In this document: positions 1-8,709 of the stretch, piece by piece
Layout: the number at the start of each line of letters is the position of its first letter
Position numbering within the stretch: the stretch's first letter is position 1
DNA from: Allostella vacuolata
GTDB lineage: Bacteria; Pseudomonadota; Alphaproteobacteria; ATCC43930; Allostellaceae
DNA: 64,000 bases
Assembly (NCBI GenBank): GCA_006739055.1
Contig: AP019702.1
Coordinates: 4,303,388-4,367,387 of the forward strand
Direction of reading: 5' to 3'
The notes under the pieces: generated by a model
What the model saw: only the letters and a program-made list of their open reading frames with translations
Databases searched by the model: none
Told to the model about the DNA's origin: nothing
Translations under genes and position numbers: made by a program

Positions 1-78
1 CAGCACCGCGATGCGGGCCAGCAGGTCGCCATGGGTGACCTCCGGTTCGCGGACGGGCCGCGTTCGTTCCATCTGCAT
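1..78 (-). CDS. Phage tail-region protein, 5' end only
   Basis: A minus-strand reading frame starts with ATG at 78 and runs off the left edge after 26 codons. It begins MQMERTRPVREPEVTHGDLL. It starts just past the stop of the upstream tail gene (stop at 84-86), so it is probably co-transcribed as the next gene of the phage tail operon. The function cannot be told from 26 residues. A second in-frame ATG lies at 72. Confidence 0.5.
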   Translation of the reverse strand, partial: MQMERTRPVREPEVTHGDLLARIAVL

Positions 79-83
79 GCGCG

Positions 84-926
84 TCAAACCTCCGTCAGGG
101 CGAAGGGCCAGCCATAGGACCGGAACTGGGCGTGCTCCACCGGGGTCGGCTCGTCGAAATGGCCGACCAGGGTCAGCCGGCCGGCATGGTGGTCCATGCC
201 GGTCCCGACCGAGAACAGCACCGGCCGGGTGCGGCCGGCCATGCGGCCCGCCTCGTACCATTGCGCCAGCGCCGGATCGCGGTCCTGCCCGCGCAGCGCG
301 CCGGCGATGCGCCGCCGCTGCCATTGCCGGCGGCCGAGCAGCGTCCCCGCCCGGCTGCGGCGGACGGTCGCCTCCTCCTCCGCGACCAGGCGGAAGCCGT
401 TGGCGAGGTTGATCCGCGGCCGTTCGGCCTTGGCCGCGAACAGGATCGCGGCCTCGACATGGCCGGCCGGGTTGGCCGCATCGTCGATTTCGACCGTCAG
501 CGCCGACGCGGTCACCGCGGCGTCGAGCTGCAGCAGCCAGCCGATCCCGCGCGGGTCGGCCTCGTCCGCCGGCATGCGCCCGTCCGCACTCGGCCGGCCG
601 AACGGCAGGTAGCCGCCGACCGGCACATGGGTGACCGGCCAGGCGTCGCGCCAGCCGCTGTCGTAGCCCTCGTCCGTGGTGACGCGGATGCGGGCCGCCG
701 GGGACAGGCGGGCGTAGAACAGCCCGACCACGTCGAGCAGCCGCTGCGCCCCGAAATCGACCGTGAACCTTGTGTCGGCCGGATCGACGGAGGCCGAGCG
801 GGCATGGTCGAACGGATCGGCCGTCGCCAGCCCGGCGAGCGGCCGGGTGGGCGCCCAGTCGCCGCCCGAGAAGGCGACGCCGTCCATCCAAACCCAGTTG
901 ATCGGCGCGAGCAGGCAGTTGGCCAT
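84..926 (-). CDS. Phage minor tail protein, function unknown
   Basis: A 280-residue protein in the prophage late operon, four bases downstream of the tail hub gene. The N-terminal half (about 40-160) alternates beta-rich stretches (TRFTVDFGAQRLLDVVGLFY, ASALTVEIDD) that resemble a discoidin-like or jelly-roll module; the C-terminal part is basic and includes GRRQWQRRRIAG. I recognise no catalytic motif. Its place after the hub and tape measure fits a tail-tip, fibre-attachment or baseplate component. Start ATG at 926. Confidence 0.7.
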   Translation of the reverse strand: MANCLLAPINWVWMDGVAFSGGDWAPTRPLAGLATADPFDHARSASVDPADTRFTVDFGAQRLLDVVGLFYARLSPAARIRVTTDEGYDSGWRDAWPVTHVPVGGYLPFGRPSADGRMPADEADPRGIGWLLQLDAAVTASALTVEIDDAANPAGHVEAAILFAAKAERPRINLANGFRLVAEEEATVRRSRAGTLLGRRQWQRRRIAGALRGQDRDPALAQWYEAGRMAGRTRPVLFSVGTGMDHHAGRLTLVGHFDEPTPVEHAQFRSYGWPFALTEV

Positions 927-930
927 CGGT

Positions 931-2634
931 CTATCCCAGCAGGGTCAGGGTCACGGTGTCGGCCTCGAGCCGCAGCTCGCGGGCGACGATCACCAGGTTC
1001 CGCGCGGCGGCGAGGCCGACCTCGGGCGCGGTCAGGCCGACGGTGCGGCCGAGGCGCCAGGGGAGTGCCACCATCGACGCCTCCACCTCGAAGGCGAGTG
1101 CCGCCGGCGACAGCAGGGCGAGCTGCCGCGCCGCCTCCGCCGTCGCGTCCGGGCGGCGGGCGAAGAGGCCCTCGACGAACGCCTCGTCGGCGCCGAGATC
1201 GTCCTGCTGCACGGCCGGCGCCTCGGCGAAGCCCTCGCGCCACTCGGCGAGCAGGAAGCGGCGCACGGCATCGGGTGCGGCCGCGGCGATCTCGGCTGCG
1301 CCATGCACCCGCCAGCAGCGCTCCGCGCCGATCCGCCGCCGCCACAGGGCCTGGCCGACCGGCAGCCGGCGCACGGCCGTGCAATGCCGCTCGTCGAGCC
1401 GGTGGTCCGCCTCCGCGGCCGGGCCGGCATAGCGCCCGAAGGTCACCAGGCCGGCCGGATCGGTATCGATCCAGGCGCCGACGGTGGCGTTGATGCGGTC
1501 GACCAGGTCGCGGCCGGTCGGGCTCTCCTCCCCCAGCCAGGCGCCGAGCGGCGCCGGGGCGGCCGCCGCCAGGGCCGCCAGGGCCGGCGCGTCGAGGTCG
1601 CCGGTCGACAGCGTGAAGCCGGTCTCGGCCGCCATGTCGGCGATCGGCTCGCGCACCTGCAGCGTCAGGGTGCCGACCGCGGCCACGGTAAAGTTGACCC
1701 CGGCATTGAGGCTGGTGCCGGCCAGGCTGACCTGGTCGCCCGGCTGGATGCCAAGCCCGGCGAAGCTGCCGCCGCCCGCGGTGAAGGTGCGGGTCGCCGC
1801 GTCAGCCGCGATCGACCCCAGCACCGCCGGCCCGGCCTCCACATGGCGGAAGCCGAGCCGGTCGCTGAGCACCGTGCGCAACAGGCCCGCCGCCGTCGCC
1901 CGGGTCGCGATACCGGCATCGACCGCCCAGCCCAGCACCACCCGCCCGTCGCCGCCGGCGGCCCCGTCGTCGCCGCCGACACCGACGCCCGGGGCATAGG
2001 CGGGATCGTCGTCGCCGCCGGCCAGGGTGCCGGTGCCGGCCTCGGTCGAACCGCCGCCCGCCAGCGCCGCCCCGCCGCCGCCGGCCCCGCCGGTCGACCC
2101 GGCCCCGCCGCCGCCGCCCGCGTAGCGCCCGCCGCCGCCACCGCCGCCGCCCGAGTTGTTGCCGCTGCCGCCATCGCCGCCCTGGCCGGCCAACCCGTCG
2201 CCGCCATCGGCCCCGCCCGCCTGGCCGGCCCCGCCGTCGCCGCCGGCCAGGCTGTCGCCGCCGTTGCCATGGCGTGACCCGCCGTCGCCGCCGTCGGTAC
2301 CCGACGCACCGCCGCCTGGGCCGCCCGCCGCCTCGCCGGAACCGCCGCCGCCGCCCGGCGCCACCAGGACCGCGGTGAGGTCGCGCAGGATGCCGGCCGC
2401 ACCGCCGCCGCCGCCGCCGGCATACACGGCACCCAGCCCGCCGTCGCCGCCCGGCGCCGGGCCGGGCGAGGCACCGCCCGCCCCGCCGGCGACGCTACCC
2501 TCGCCGGCCCCGCCACCGCCCGGCACCACCACCCGCAGCACCTCGCCCGGGTCGACCGCCAGCACGGCGTCGACGAAGCCGCCGCCCCACCGGGAAGCCG
2601 GTCGCCCCCGCCCCGCCATGGCCGCCGCCCGCAC
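931..2634 (-). CDS. Tail hub protein, 3' segment (glycine-rich region and C-terminal hub domain)
   Basis: A 567-codon frame that continues the hub gene lying to its right. After about 12 out-of-frame residues it picks up the glycine-rich domain (about residues 15-225, runs such as GGGGGGGGRYAGGGGGAG) seen in tail-tip and receptor-binding proteins. A beta-rich module follows, then a C-terminal part typical of siphophage hubs: RDLVDRINATVGAWIDTDPA and, at the end, a conserved pattern ending LEADTVTLTLLG. Homology reading continues smoothly from the 2495-5296 frame if one G is removed from the run at 2585-2588, so these are probably two halves of one gene of about 1454 codons. The ATG at 2634 may not be used in vivo. 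Confidence 0.7.
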   Translation of the reverse strand: MRAAAMAGRGRPASRWGGGFVDAVLAVDPGEVLRVVVPGGGGAGEGSVAGGAGGASPGPAPGGDGGLGAVYAGGGGGGAAGILRDLTAVLVAPGGGGGSGEAAGGPGGGASGTDGGDGGSRHGNGGDSLAGGDGGAGQAGGADGGDGLAGQGGDGGSGNNSGGGGGGGGRYAGGGGGAGSTGGAGGGGAALAGGGSTEAGTGTLAGGDDDPAYAPGVGVGGDDGAAGGDGRVVLGWAVDAGIATRATAAGLLRTVLSDRLGFRHVEAGPAVLGSIAADAATRTFTAGGGSFAGLGIQPGDQVSLAGTSLNAGVNFTVAAVGTLTLQVREPIADMAAETGFTLSTGDLDAPALAALAAAAPAPLGAWLGEESPTGRDLVDRINATVGAWIDTDPAGLVTFGRYAGPAAEADHRLDERHCTAVRRLPVGQALWRRRIGAERCWRVHGAAEIAAAAPDAVRRFLLAEWREGFAEAPAVQQDDLGADEAFVEGLFARRPDATAEAARQLALLSPAALAFEVEASMVALPWRLGRTVGLTAPEVGLAAARNLVIVARELRLEADTVTLTLLG

Positions 2635-5296
2635 CCCACAGGCGCGCGCGCAGAGCCGTGATGCCGGGCGGCACCTGGAAGGTGTAGAGGCCGGGGACGG
2701 CGAACACCCGTTCGCCCGCCGCCGCCCCCAGGCCCGCCTCCATGGTCACGGTCAGCGGATATTGCGGGCGCGAGGCGACCCAGAGCGCGCCCTCGGCCCC
2801 ATCGACGAACGCCTCGCCCGGGCCGGGCGGGAAGGATTCCGCCCGGTCGAGCGCCACCCCGCCATCGAACACGCCATGGCCGGCGGCGGGATCGACCCGG
2901 ACCGGCGCATCGGCCAGGCGGTAGAGCCACAGGCCCTGCACCGAATCGAGCGCCGGCGGCGCCACATGGCGCACGCTGCCGAGTGCCACCGGCAGGTTCT
3001 TGGCCGCCAGCTCGGCCGGGCCGGCATAGGGGCGCAGCCAGATCGACCAGTCGGCATGGGTGCCGGCGCCGGCCGCCTCTGTCACGTCGACCACCAGCTC
3101 GCCCAGCGCCTCGGTCCAGCTCGTCACCCGGCCGGCCATCCAGGTGCCGGCCAGGTCGCCGGTGCGGGCGATGCGCACCGGGTCGTCGGCCACCGCGTCC
3201 GGCTCCTGGCGCAGGGTGACGCCGTCGACGGTGCCGACGAAGGCGGCATCGGCCAGGAAGCCGATCCGGCTGGTCGAGCCGGCCGCGACGAAGGTGGGGC
3301 GCAAGGTGGCCGAGGCGGCAACCGGCTCGCCCAGCGGCTCGCCGTCCAGCGTCACCTGCAGCGTGCCGGCCGAGCGGGTGACGACGGCGCGCAGGCGGTA
3401 GGCCTGGCCCGCCGCCGTCGCCACGTCCTGTTCGAGCGCCGATGCGCTGCCGGCAGCCTTGGCGGCCGCGCCGGACGCATGGGTCCAGCCGCTCCCCGCG
3501 AACCAGCCGGAAAGCGAGGCCGCGAAGGTTCCGTTGGTCGCCAGGTCCGGCAGGATGAAGCTGCGGCTGCCGGCGCCGACCGTGACGGAACTGGCCGAGG
3601 CGAGCAGCACCCGGTCGCCGCCGAACACCTGCTGCTGCACCGGCCGGTCGAGGCGGCGCAGCCGGTCGCGCAGCTGGAAGCTGGCCCGGCCGCCGTCGAA
3701 GGTCACGTCCTCGACCAGGCCGGTGAAAACCGGGCGGAAATCGTCCCAGCCCCAGGCCGGGTGGCCGACCAGCACCTGGGCGCGGCGCCAGCGGAAGTGC
3801 CAGCGCCGCGCGCCCGAGCCGGTCGCCGCGGTCGCCAGCGGGTCGAGCGCGCCGTCGGCATTCTCGACCACCGCCACGCCGCGGGCGGGCTCGGAGCGGC
3901 CGAACAGCTCGGTCCCGGCCCACAGCGCGCGGCGCAGCTGCAGGTCGGCCAGGCGCCCCGGCAGGCGGGTGCTGGGCAGGGAGTCGCCGGGCCGGGTGGT
4001 GTAGTCGCCGGCCGACCAGCGCAGCGGCACCACCGCGCCGGCCTCCGCGTCCCAGGCGTCGATCACCAGCGCCCATTCGATGGCGCCCGCCGCCGGCGCC
4101 AGCAGGGCGTCGAGATCGCCCGGCGGCGGCACCGGCCGGCGCAGGGCGGCACCCGCGACGATGGTTGCGGGGCGGCTGCGCACGGCCAGGCCGGACGGGG
4201 CCGCCTGGCCGTCGAAGCCCAGTTCCAGGTCGAGGCTGGCGGCGTGCCCCTGGGTCGCGAGCGCGGCCGGGGCGGCCTGCAAGGCTTGGCCGGTGATCAG
4301 GGCGGCCGGTGGCGCGGTTACCGCGACCACGGCAGGGTCCGCGGTCAGCAACGCCCAACTGCCGGCTGCCAGGGACGGCGTGCCGGATCGCAGCTCGATC
4401 CGCGCCGGGGCCGCCGTCAGGACGGCGCCGGTGCCGGCGACCAGCTGGGCCGGCGGGGTGGCGACGACGATGCCGGCCGCCGCCGCCGTCAGCAGGTGCC
4501 CGGCCGCCAGGGCCGCCGCGGCACCGGCGGCGACCATCCGCCCGACCCCGGCCACCAGGTCGACCCCACCCGCGATGGTCGCGGTGACGGGGTGGGCGTG
4601 GACGGCGATCCGCGCCGGGGCCGCGGTCAGGACCGCGCCGGTGCCGGCCGCGAGCGTGGCCGGGTGGCCGGTCGCCTCCAGCGCCGCCGCCTCGGCCGTC
4701 AGCTCCACCGGCACGGCCGAGGAGCCCCAGCCGCGGGTGAAGCCGGCCGGGCTGGTGCCGGCATAGTCGGCCAGCAGGCGCAGGGTGGCACTGCGGGTCG
4801 TGTTCGCGTTGCTGTTCCGCGAGCCCGCCAGGAAGAGAGCCGTGCCGGGGGTGAGGGAGTAGTGCTCGCCCGTGCCGGCGGCCGGATCCCCCGACCAGGG
4901 AGCGCCCGCGATCCCGTACCAGATCCGCCCGGCATCGAGGTCGACGAACAGGTCGACCGCATCGCCGTCGGCGTAGCTGTCGCCCAGGTCCGTGGCCCAG
5001 GTGCTGTCGTGGCGCGGGTTGGCGTTGGCGCCGATCGCCCAGCTCTGGTCGGTGTCCCCCAGGCTGAGGGCGATCGAATGGGCGGCGGTGGCAAACCCCA
5101 TCCGGAACGACGTGGTGTTGCCCGGGCCGTGCAGGGTGAGCTGGACGTGCCACTTGCCGGACGAGAGGCCGAGGGTCGAGCGCACCGTGCCGGCGACCGT
5201 GTTCGGGCTCGACGGGAAGGCAAAGGTGCGGTCGCCGTTGGAGAGCGCGATGTCCGCGTCCTTGTCGGACGGGTTCCAGACGGGTTGCTCGGCCAT
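2495..5296 (-). CDS. Tail hub/tip protein, 5' segment with SPRY-like domain (frameshifted)
   Basis: A 933-codon frame. Residues about 25-185 look like a SPRY/concanavalin-type domain (SGKWHVQLTLHG, DQSWAIGANANPRHD, VDLFVDLDAGRIWYGIAG). Then comes an Ala-rich stretch with two copies of GTGAVLTAAPARI. After it lies a tail-hub-like region (LRWSAGDYTTRPGDSLPSTR, FTGLVEDVTFDGGRASFQLR), a carbohydrate-binding-like module (LATNGTFAASLSGWF) and the start of a glycine-rich domain (ARLWGAGGGHGGAGATG). From about residue 903 the sequence turns into an Arg-rich, non-homologous tail, while the glycine-rich domain continues in the next frame. One extra G in the run at 2585-2588 explains this. It is either a real mutation, a +1 frameshift site or a sequencing error. 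Confidence 0.7.
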   Translation of the reverse strand: MAEQPVWNPSDKDADIALSNGDRTFAFPSSPNTVAGTVRSTLGLSSGKWHVQLTLHGPGNTTSFRMGFATAAHSIALSLGDTDQSWAIGANANPRHDSTWATDLGDSYADGDAVDLFVDLDAGRIWYGIAGAPWSGDPAAGTGEHYSLTPGTALFLAGSRNSNANTTRSATLRLLADYAGTSPAGFTRGWGSSAVPVELTAEAAALEATGHPATLAAGTGAVLTAAPARIAVHAHPVTATIAGGVDLVAGVGRMVAAGAAAALAAGHLLTAAAAGIVVATPPAQLVAGTGAVLTAAPARIELRSGTPSLAAGSWALLTADPAVVAVTAPPAALITGQALQAAPAALATQGHAASLDLELGFDGQAAPSGLAVRSRPATIVAGAALRRPVPPPGDLDALLAPAAGAIEWALVIDAWDAEAGAVVPLRWSAGDYTTRPGDSLPSTRLPGRLADLQLRRALWAGTELFGRSEPARGVAVVENADGALDPLATAATGSGARRWHFRWRRAQVLVGHPAWGWDDFRPVFTGLVEDVTFDGGRASFQLRDRLRRLDRPVQQQVFGGDRVLLASASSVTVGAGSRSFILPDLATNGTFAASLSGWFAGSGWTHASGAAAKAAGSASALEQDVATAAGQAYRLRAVVTRSAGTLQVTLDGEPLGEPVAASATLRPTFVAAGSTSRIGFLADAAFVGTVDGVTLRQEPDAVADDPVRIARTGDLAGTWMAGRVTSWTEALGELVVDVTEAAGAGTHADWSIWLRPYAGPAELAAKNLPVALGSVRHVAPPALDSVQGLWLYRLADAPVRVDPAAGHGVFDGGVALDRAESFPPGPGEAFVDGAEGALWVASRPQYPLTVTMEAGLGAAAGERVFAVPGLYTFQVPPGITALRARLWGAGGGHGGAGATGFPVGRRLRRRRAGGRPGRGAAGGGAGRWRGRRG
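2585..2588 (-). other. Frameshift point in the tail hub gene (G4 run)
   Basis: On the minus strand the codons read CCG GTG GGG CGG CGG CTT. Deleting one G gives CCG GTG GGC GGC GGC TTC GTC, restoring the expected PVGGGFVDAV of a glycine-rich tail domain and joining the two open segments. The change needed is +1 relative to the upstream frame, so it is not the usual -1 slippage. Confidence 0.6.
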
Positions 5297-5345
5297 CGGC
5301 GCGCCCTCCGGTCAGACAGGCAGTCGTGTCAGGCGAGAGTCGGGG

Positions 5346-5786
5346 TCAGGCGGCAGGAGCCAGGGTGAACCAGCCGTCCGACGGGTCGGGCGACAGGCGG
5401 AACGGCCCCGCGGTCGAGGCGGCCGGGCCGCCCGAGGTGTTGAGGTCGACATAGCCGAGCAGCAGGTCACCCGAGGCGTCGTCGTCGTAGAGGACGCAGT
5501 ACTTGCCGCTGATGGTGACCTCGTCGCCGAAGTCGATCGCGTCGCTGGTGAACTTGACGGTGGTGCCGGAGCGGCTGACCGACACGCCCGTCAGGGTCGC
5601 GCGGGCATAGTCGCCGCCGCCCGCCAGCTCGTTGGTGACGTCGGCCACCGCGTCGTGGGCGGCCGTGTCGGGCGTGTAGCTGGCCGAGGTCAGCAGCGCC
5701 TTGAAGGTGTGGCCGTCGAGGTCGATCAGGCCCTTGGCGATGTTCTCGAGGGCCGCTCCGAAGAAGACGAGTGCGCCGGCTGCCAT
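5346..5786 (-). CDS. Phage tail-associated hypothetical protein
   Basis: A 146-residue protein between the tape measure and hub genes. It starts AGALVFFGAALENIAKGLID and contains beta-rich stretches (TVKFTSDAIDFGDEVTISGK; YCVLYDDDASGDLLLGYVDL). No catalytic motif or signal is evident. Proteins of this general appearance are found in phage tail modules, but I cannot name the family with certainty; it may be a tail-fibre or tail-tip accessory protein. It belongs to the same minus-strand operon, with 34 bases to the tape-measure stop and about 50 bases to the hub start. Confidence 0.65.
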   Translation of the reverse strand: MAAGALVFFGAALENIAKGLIDLDGHTFKALLTSASYTPDTAAHDAVADVTNELAGGGDYARATLTGVSVSRSGTTVKFTSDAIDFGDEVTISGKYCVLYDDDASGDLLLGYVDLNTSGGPAASTAGPFRLSPDPSDGWFTLAPAA

Positions 5787-5820
5787 GGGTCGGGCTCCTG
5801 GGTTGCGGGTGGGGGAAGGT

Positions 5821-8709
5821 TCAGCGCCGGCCGGCCGCCGCGGCGGCGCCGATCGGCGGGCGCTCGGCTACGGCCACGCGCAGGTCCGCACGCAGGCCGG
5901 ACAGTTCTCGGGTCATCAGGGCGATGCCGCGCTCCAGCGTGGCGACGCGGGCCTCGAGCCGCGCCGCCTCCTCGCGATCGCTCGCATCGGACCGGATGGC
6001 GGTCGCGCGCAGCGCCTCGATCGAGGCCGCGACCGCGCCGCCGTTCTGGTTGGCGGCCAGCCGCTCGACGAGGCGGGCCTGCTCCACCGACAGGACCCGC
6101 TCGCCGGGCATGGCCAGGATCGGCACGCTGTCCCGGCCGGCGATACCGCCGGCAACCAGCCCGCCTTCGGCATAGGGCACCCCGAAATGGCCGAACGGCA
6201 CGTCCGCCTGGCGGCGCAGCCGGTCGATGAAGGCGACCCAGCGGTTCATGTCGGGATGGCCGGCCGGCGACAGGAAGGCCTCGTGTCCTCCGCCGCCGAA
6301 GGCGCCGGCATAGCCGGCCGCCGTCGCCGCGGCGAAATACTGCCGGCGGGTGAGGCCGAGGCCGGAGCCATGCGGCTGGTCCAGCCAGGCGAGTGCCGCG
6401 GCGTCCGTCGCCGCCCCGCCATAGTCCGGAAATCGCCGGGCCAGGAAGGCCGATGTCGACTCGTCCGCACCGCGGCCGAGATGGGCCACCCCGAAGGCAG
6501 GCGTCGCCGGCGAGGCGGCCGACCGGAGGTCGAGCCGCAGGCCCGCCACCTCCTCGGCGATGCGCGCCAGCTCGGCGTTGGCGGCGCGGGCGAGGCCGGA
6601 CTGCTGGGCGGCGGCGGTCGCGGCGGCGGCCTCGCCGGCACCGAGCCGCGCCAGGCTGTCCGCGAAGATGGCGGCCGACTGGGCCGACGAGCCGTGGACG
6701 GTCCGGGCCAGTTCCTGCACCCGGCCGGCGGCCTGCTGCAGCAGGCGCGCCGCCTCCGGCGCATCCTCGCCGCCGGCCAGGAGACGGGCGAGCGCCGCCG
6801 CCTCCTCGCGCCGCGCCTCGGCCAGCTGCTCGCCGGGGGAGAGCGGCGACGACGCGCCGGTGACGAGGCCGCCGCGGAACCGCGCCAGATCGCCGGCCGC
6901 GCCGGAGAAGACGCCGGCCAGCCGCAGGGCGGCGCCGGCCGCCTGCCGCTGGCCGTCCTCGAGCCGCAAGAGGGCGTCGATGCCGCTCTCGATCGCCGCG
7001 CGGGAACCTCCATCGGCCGCCGCCAGACCCGCCGTCGCGCTGCCCGCGCCCGACCGGATCGCCGCGGCGACGTCGGCCGCGGCGTCGACGGCGGCCGCGA
7101 TCGCCTCCAGGGCCTCGGGCGCGATCCGTCGCTGGTCGAACTGGTTGGCGAAACGGGGGGCCAGGGCCTCGGTATCGGCGCGGGTCAGCTGCCCGGTCAC
7201 CCCGGCAGCGAGGGCCGAGCGGATCGCGGCGAAGAAATCCGGCGTTGCCGCCGGGTCGAGGCCCAGCGCACGGAACAGCGCGTCGCCCGTCGGCACGTAG
7301 GTCTGCCCGGCCAGCGCGGCGCCGGTGCGATCGAGGAAGCCGGCGCGCTCGGCCGCCAGGTCGGCCGTCAACCCTTCGATCGCCCGGGCGAGCCCGGCCT
7401 CGATCAGTTGCCCCGCCTCCGCGGCGCCATAGCCGAGCCGCTCCAGGATCGGGGCCATCGACTGCCATTCCGCCGTCAGGCGTCGCGTACCCTCCTCCAG
7501 CCGGGACAGGGGCTGTTCGGCGGTCGTGGCACCCAGGCCGGCCATCGCCTCGACCATCGCCCGCAGGCCCTGGGTCGCCGCGTCGAGCGGCAGGCCCAGT
7601 TCCTGGGTCTGGTCGAGGAAGCCGGCGATGCGGCTAGCCAGCGCCTGGGCATCCGCGCGACCCGCCGCCTCGGCGGCAGCGGCCATCGACTGGGCAAAGT
7701 CGCCGATCCCCGACCGCAGGCGCGCCACCGCGTCCTCGAAGCCGGCGATGAAGGTGACGTCGGCCATCAGCTCGTCGACGGTCGACGCGGTCGAGCCGGC
7801 CAGGTGCCGGGCGATCGTCTGCCCCAGCTCCGCGCCCCAGGCCGACCAGTCGGAATCCCGCAGGACGGCGACGGCGAACCCCTGCTTGGCCGCCTCGACC
7901 GCCGCCGCGTTGCCGGGGTCGGCATGAAACCAGGCGCGGTCGGCGGGATCCGGCCCGTCGCCGGCACCGGCGTCGTAGAAGAGCCGCAACCCTTCCTGCT
8001 CGTTCAGTGTCGCGCCGATCGCCGCCGCCGGGTCGGCCGAGCGCCGGACCCCGAAGCGCTGCTCGAGCGCGACCACGATCCGCGTCAGGTCGGTAGTGAC
8101 ATCGCCCGCGGCGTCGGTGACGGAGGGAAAGCGGGTGGAGGCGTACTGCGCCCGGTCCGGATCGGACAGCCAGACCGAGTATTCCCCCTGCGGCACCTTC
8201 GGTTCCTGCTTGAAGAGCGAGCCGAGGACACCGCCCAGCGCGCCGCCGGCGAGCGAGGCGACTGGCCCGAGGAAGCCGAGCCCGGCCGGCAGGATGGCCG
8301 AGAAGCCGGTCGCCGCCGCCCGGCCGAGATTGTTGAAGAGGCCGGAGAGGTCGAGCGCGCCGCCGGCGCCGAACATGCGCCCGACATCCCCCGCCAGCCG
8401 CCCGAAGAGGCCGAGCAGCCCCTCGGCGGCGCGGCTGCCGCCCGCCAGCAGCTCGTCGAAGAACCCGCCGGCACCCTGCCCCGGCAGTGCCGCCACGACC
8501 CGCTCCACCGACGACAGGCCACGCGCGGCGGCGTCGAGCGCGCGGCCGATCGCCTCGCCGCCATCGCCGAGACTGCGACCGAGCGCGTCCAGCCCGCCGC
8601 CGGTCGCAGCCGCACCGGCCCGGATATCGTCCAGCGCGCGCACCGCGCGCGCGGCCCCCGCCTCTGCCCCGGACGGGTCGATCAGGATCTCCAGGACGGC
8701 GTCGGTCAT
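5821..8709 (-). CDS. Phage tail tape measure protein
   Basis: A 962-residue protein, Ala- and Gly-rich and largely helical, with a hydrophobic segment at about 135-167 (LPAGLGFLGPVASLAGGALG), as expected for a tape measure that sets tail length and may enter the membrane at DNA ejection. Near the C-terminus it has the motif GGLVAGGIAGRDSVPILAMP followed by GERVLSVEQA, which recurs at the end of many siphophage tape measures. The final 50 residues look like a coiled coil. The start ATG overlaps the stop of the chaperone extension frame (ATGA at 8706-8709), the classical G-GT-H order of lambda-like tails. Confidence 0.9.
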   Translation of the reverse strand: MTDAVLEILIDPSGAEAGAARAVRALDDIRAGAAATGGGLDALGRSLGDGGEAIGRALDAAARGLSSVERVVAALPGQGAGGFFDELLAGGSRAAEGLLGLFGRLAGDVGRMFGAGGALDLSGLFNNLGRAAATGFSAILPAGLGFLGPVASLAGGALGGVLGSLFKQEPKVPQGEYSVWLSDPDRAQYASTRFPSVTDAAGDVTTDLTRIVVALEQRFGVRRSADPAAAIGATLNEQEGLRLFYDAGAGDGPDPADRAWFHADPGNAAAVEAAKQGFAVAVLRDSDWSAWGAELGQTIARHLAGSTASTVDELMADVTFIAGFEDAVARLRSGIGDFAQSMAAAAEAAGRADAQALASRIAGFLDQTQELGLPLDAATQGLRAMVEAMAGLGATTAEQPLSRLEEGTRRLTAEWQSMAPILERLGYGAAEAGQLIEAGLARAIEGLTADLAAERAGFLDRTGAALAGQTYVPTGDALFRALGLDPAATPDFFAAIRSALAAGVTGQLTRADTEALAPRFANQFDQRRIAPEALEAIAAAVDAAADVAAAIRSGAGSATAGLAAADGGSRAAIESGIDALLRLEDGQRQAAGAALRLAGVFSGAAGDLARFRGGLVTGASSPLSPGEQLAEARREEAAALARLLAGGEDAPEAARLLQQAAGRVQELARTVHGSSAQSAAIFADSLARLGAGEAAAATAAAQQSGLARAANAELARIAEEVAGLRLDLRSAASPATPAFGVAHLGRGADESTSAFLARRFPDYGGAATDAAALAWLDQPHGSGLGLTRRQYFAAATAAGYAGAFGGGGHEAFLSPAGHPDMNRWVAFIDRLRRQADVPFGHFGVPYAEGGLVAGGIAGRDSVPILAMPGERVLSVEQARLVERLAANQNGGAVAASIEALRATAIRSDASDREEAARLEARVATLERGIALMTRELSGLRADLRVAVAERPPIGAAAAAGRR

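Noticed and set aside
2585-2588. Programmed -1 frameshift in the hub gene
   Set aside because: The frame change needed is +1, and no X-XXY-YYZ heptamer is present; a simple one-base insertion explains it better.
2156-5368. Very long plus-strand open frame opposite the tail hub
   Set aside because: It is Pro/Arg-rich and mirrors the glycine-rich hub codons on the other strand. It has no domain pattern, and high GC makes such shadow frames common.
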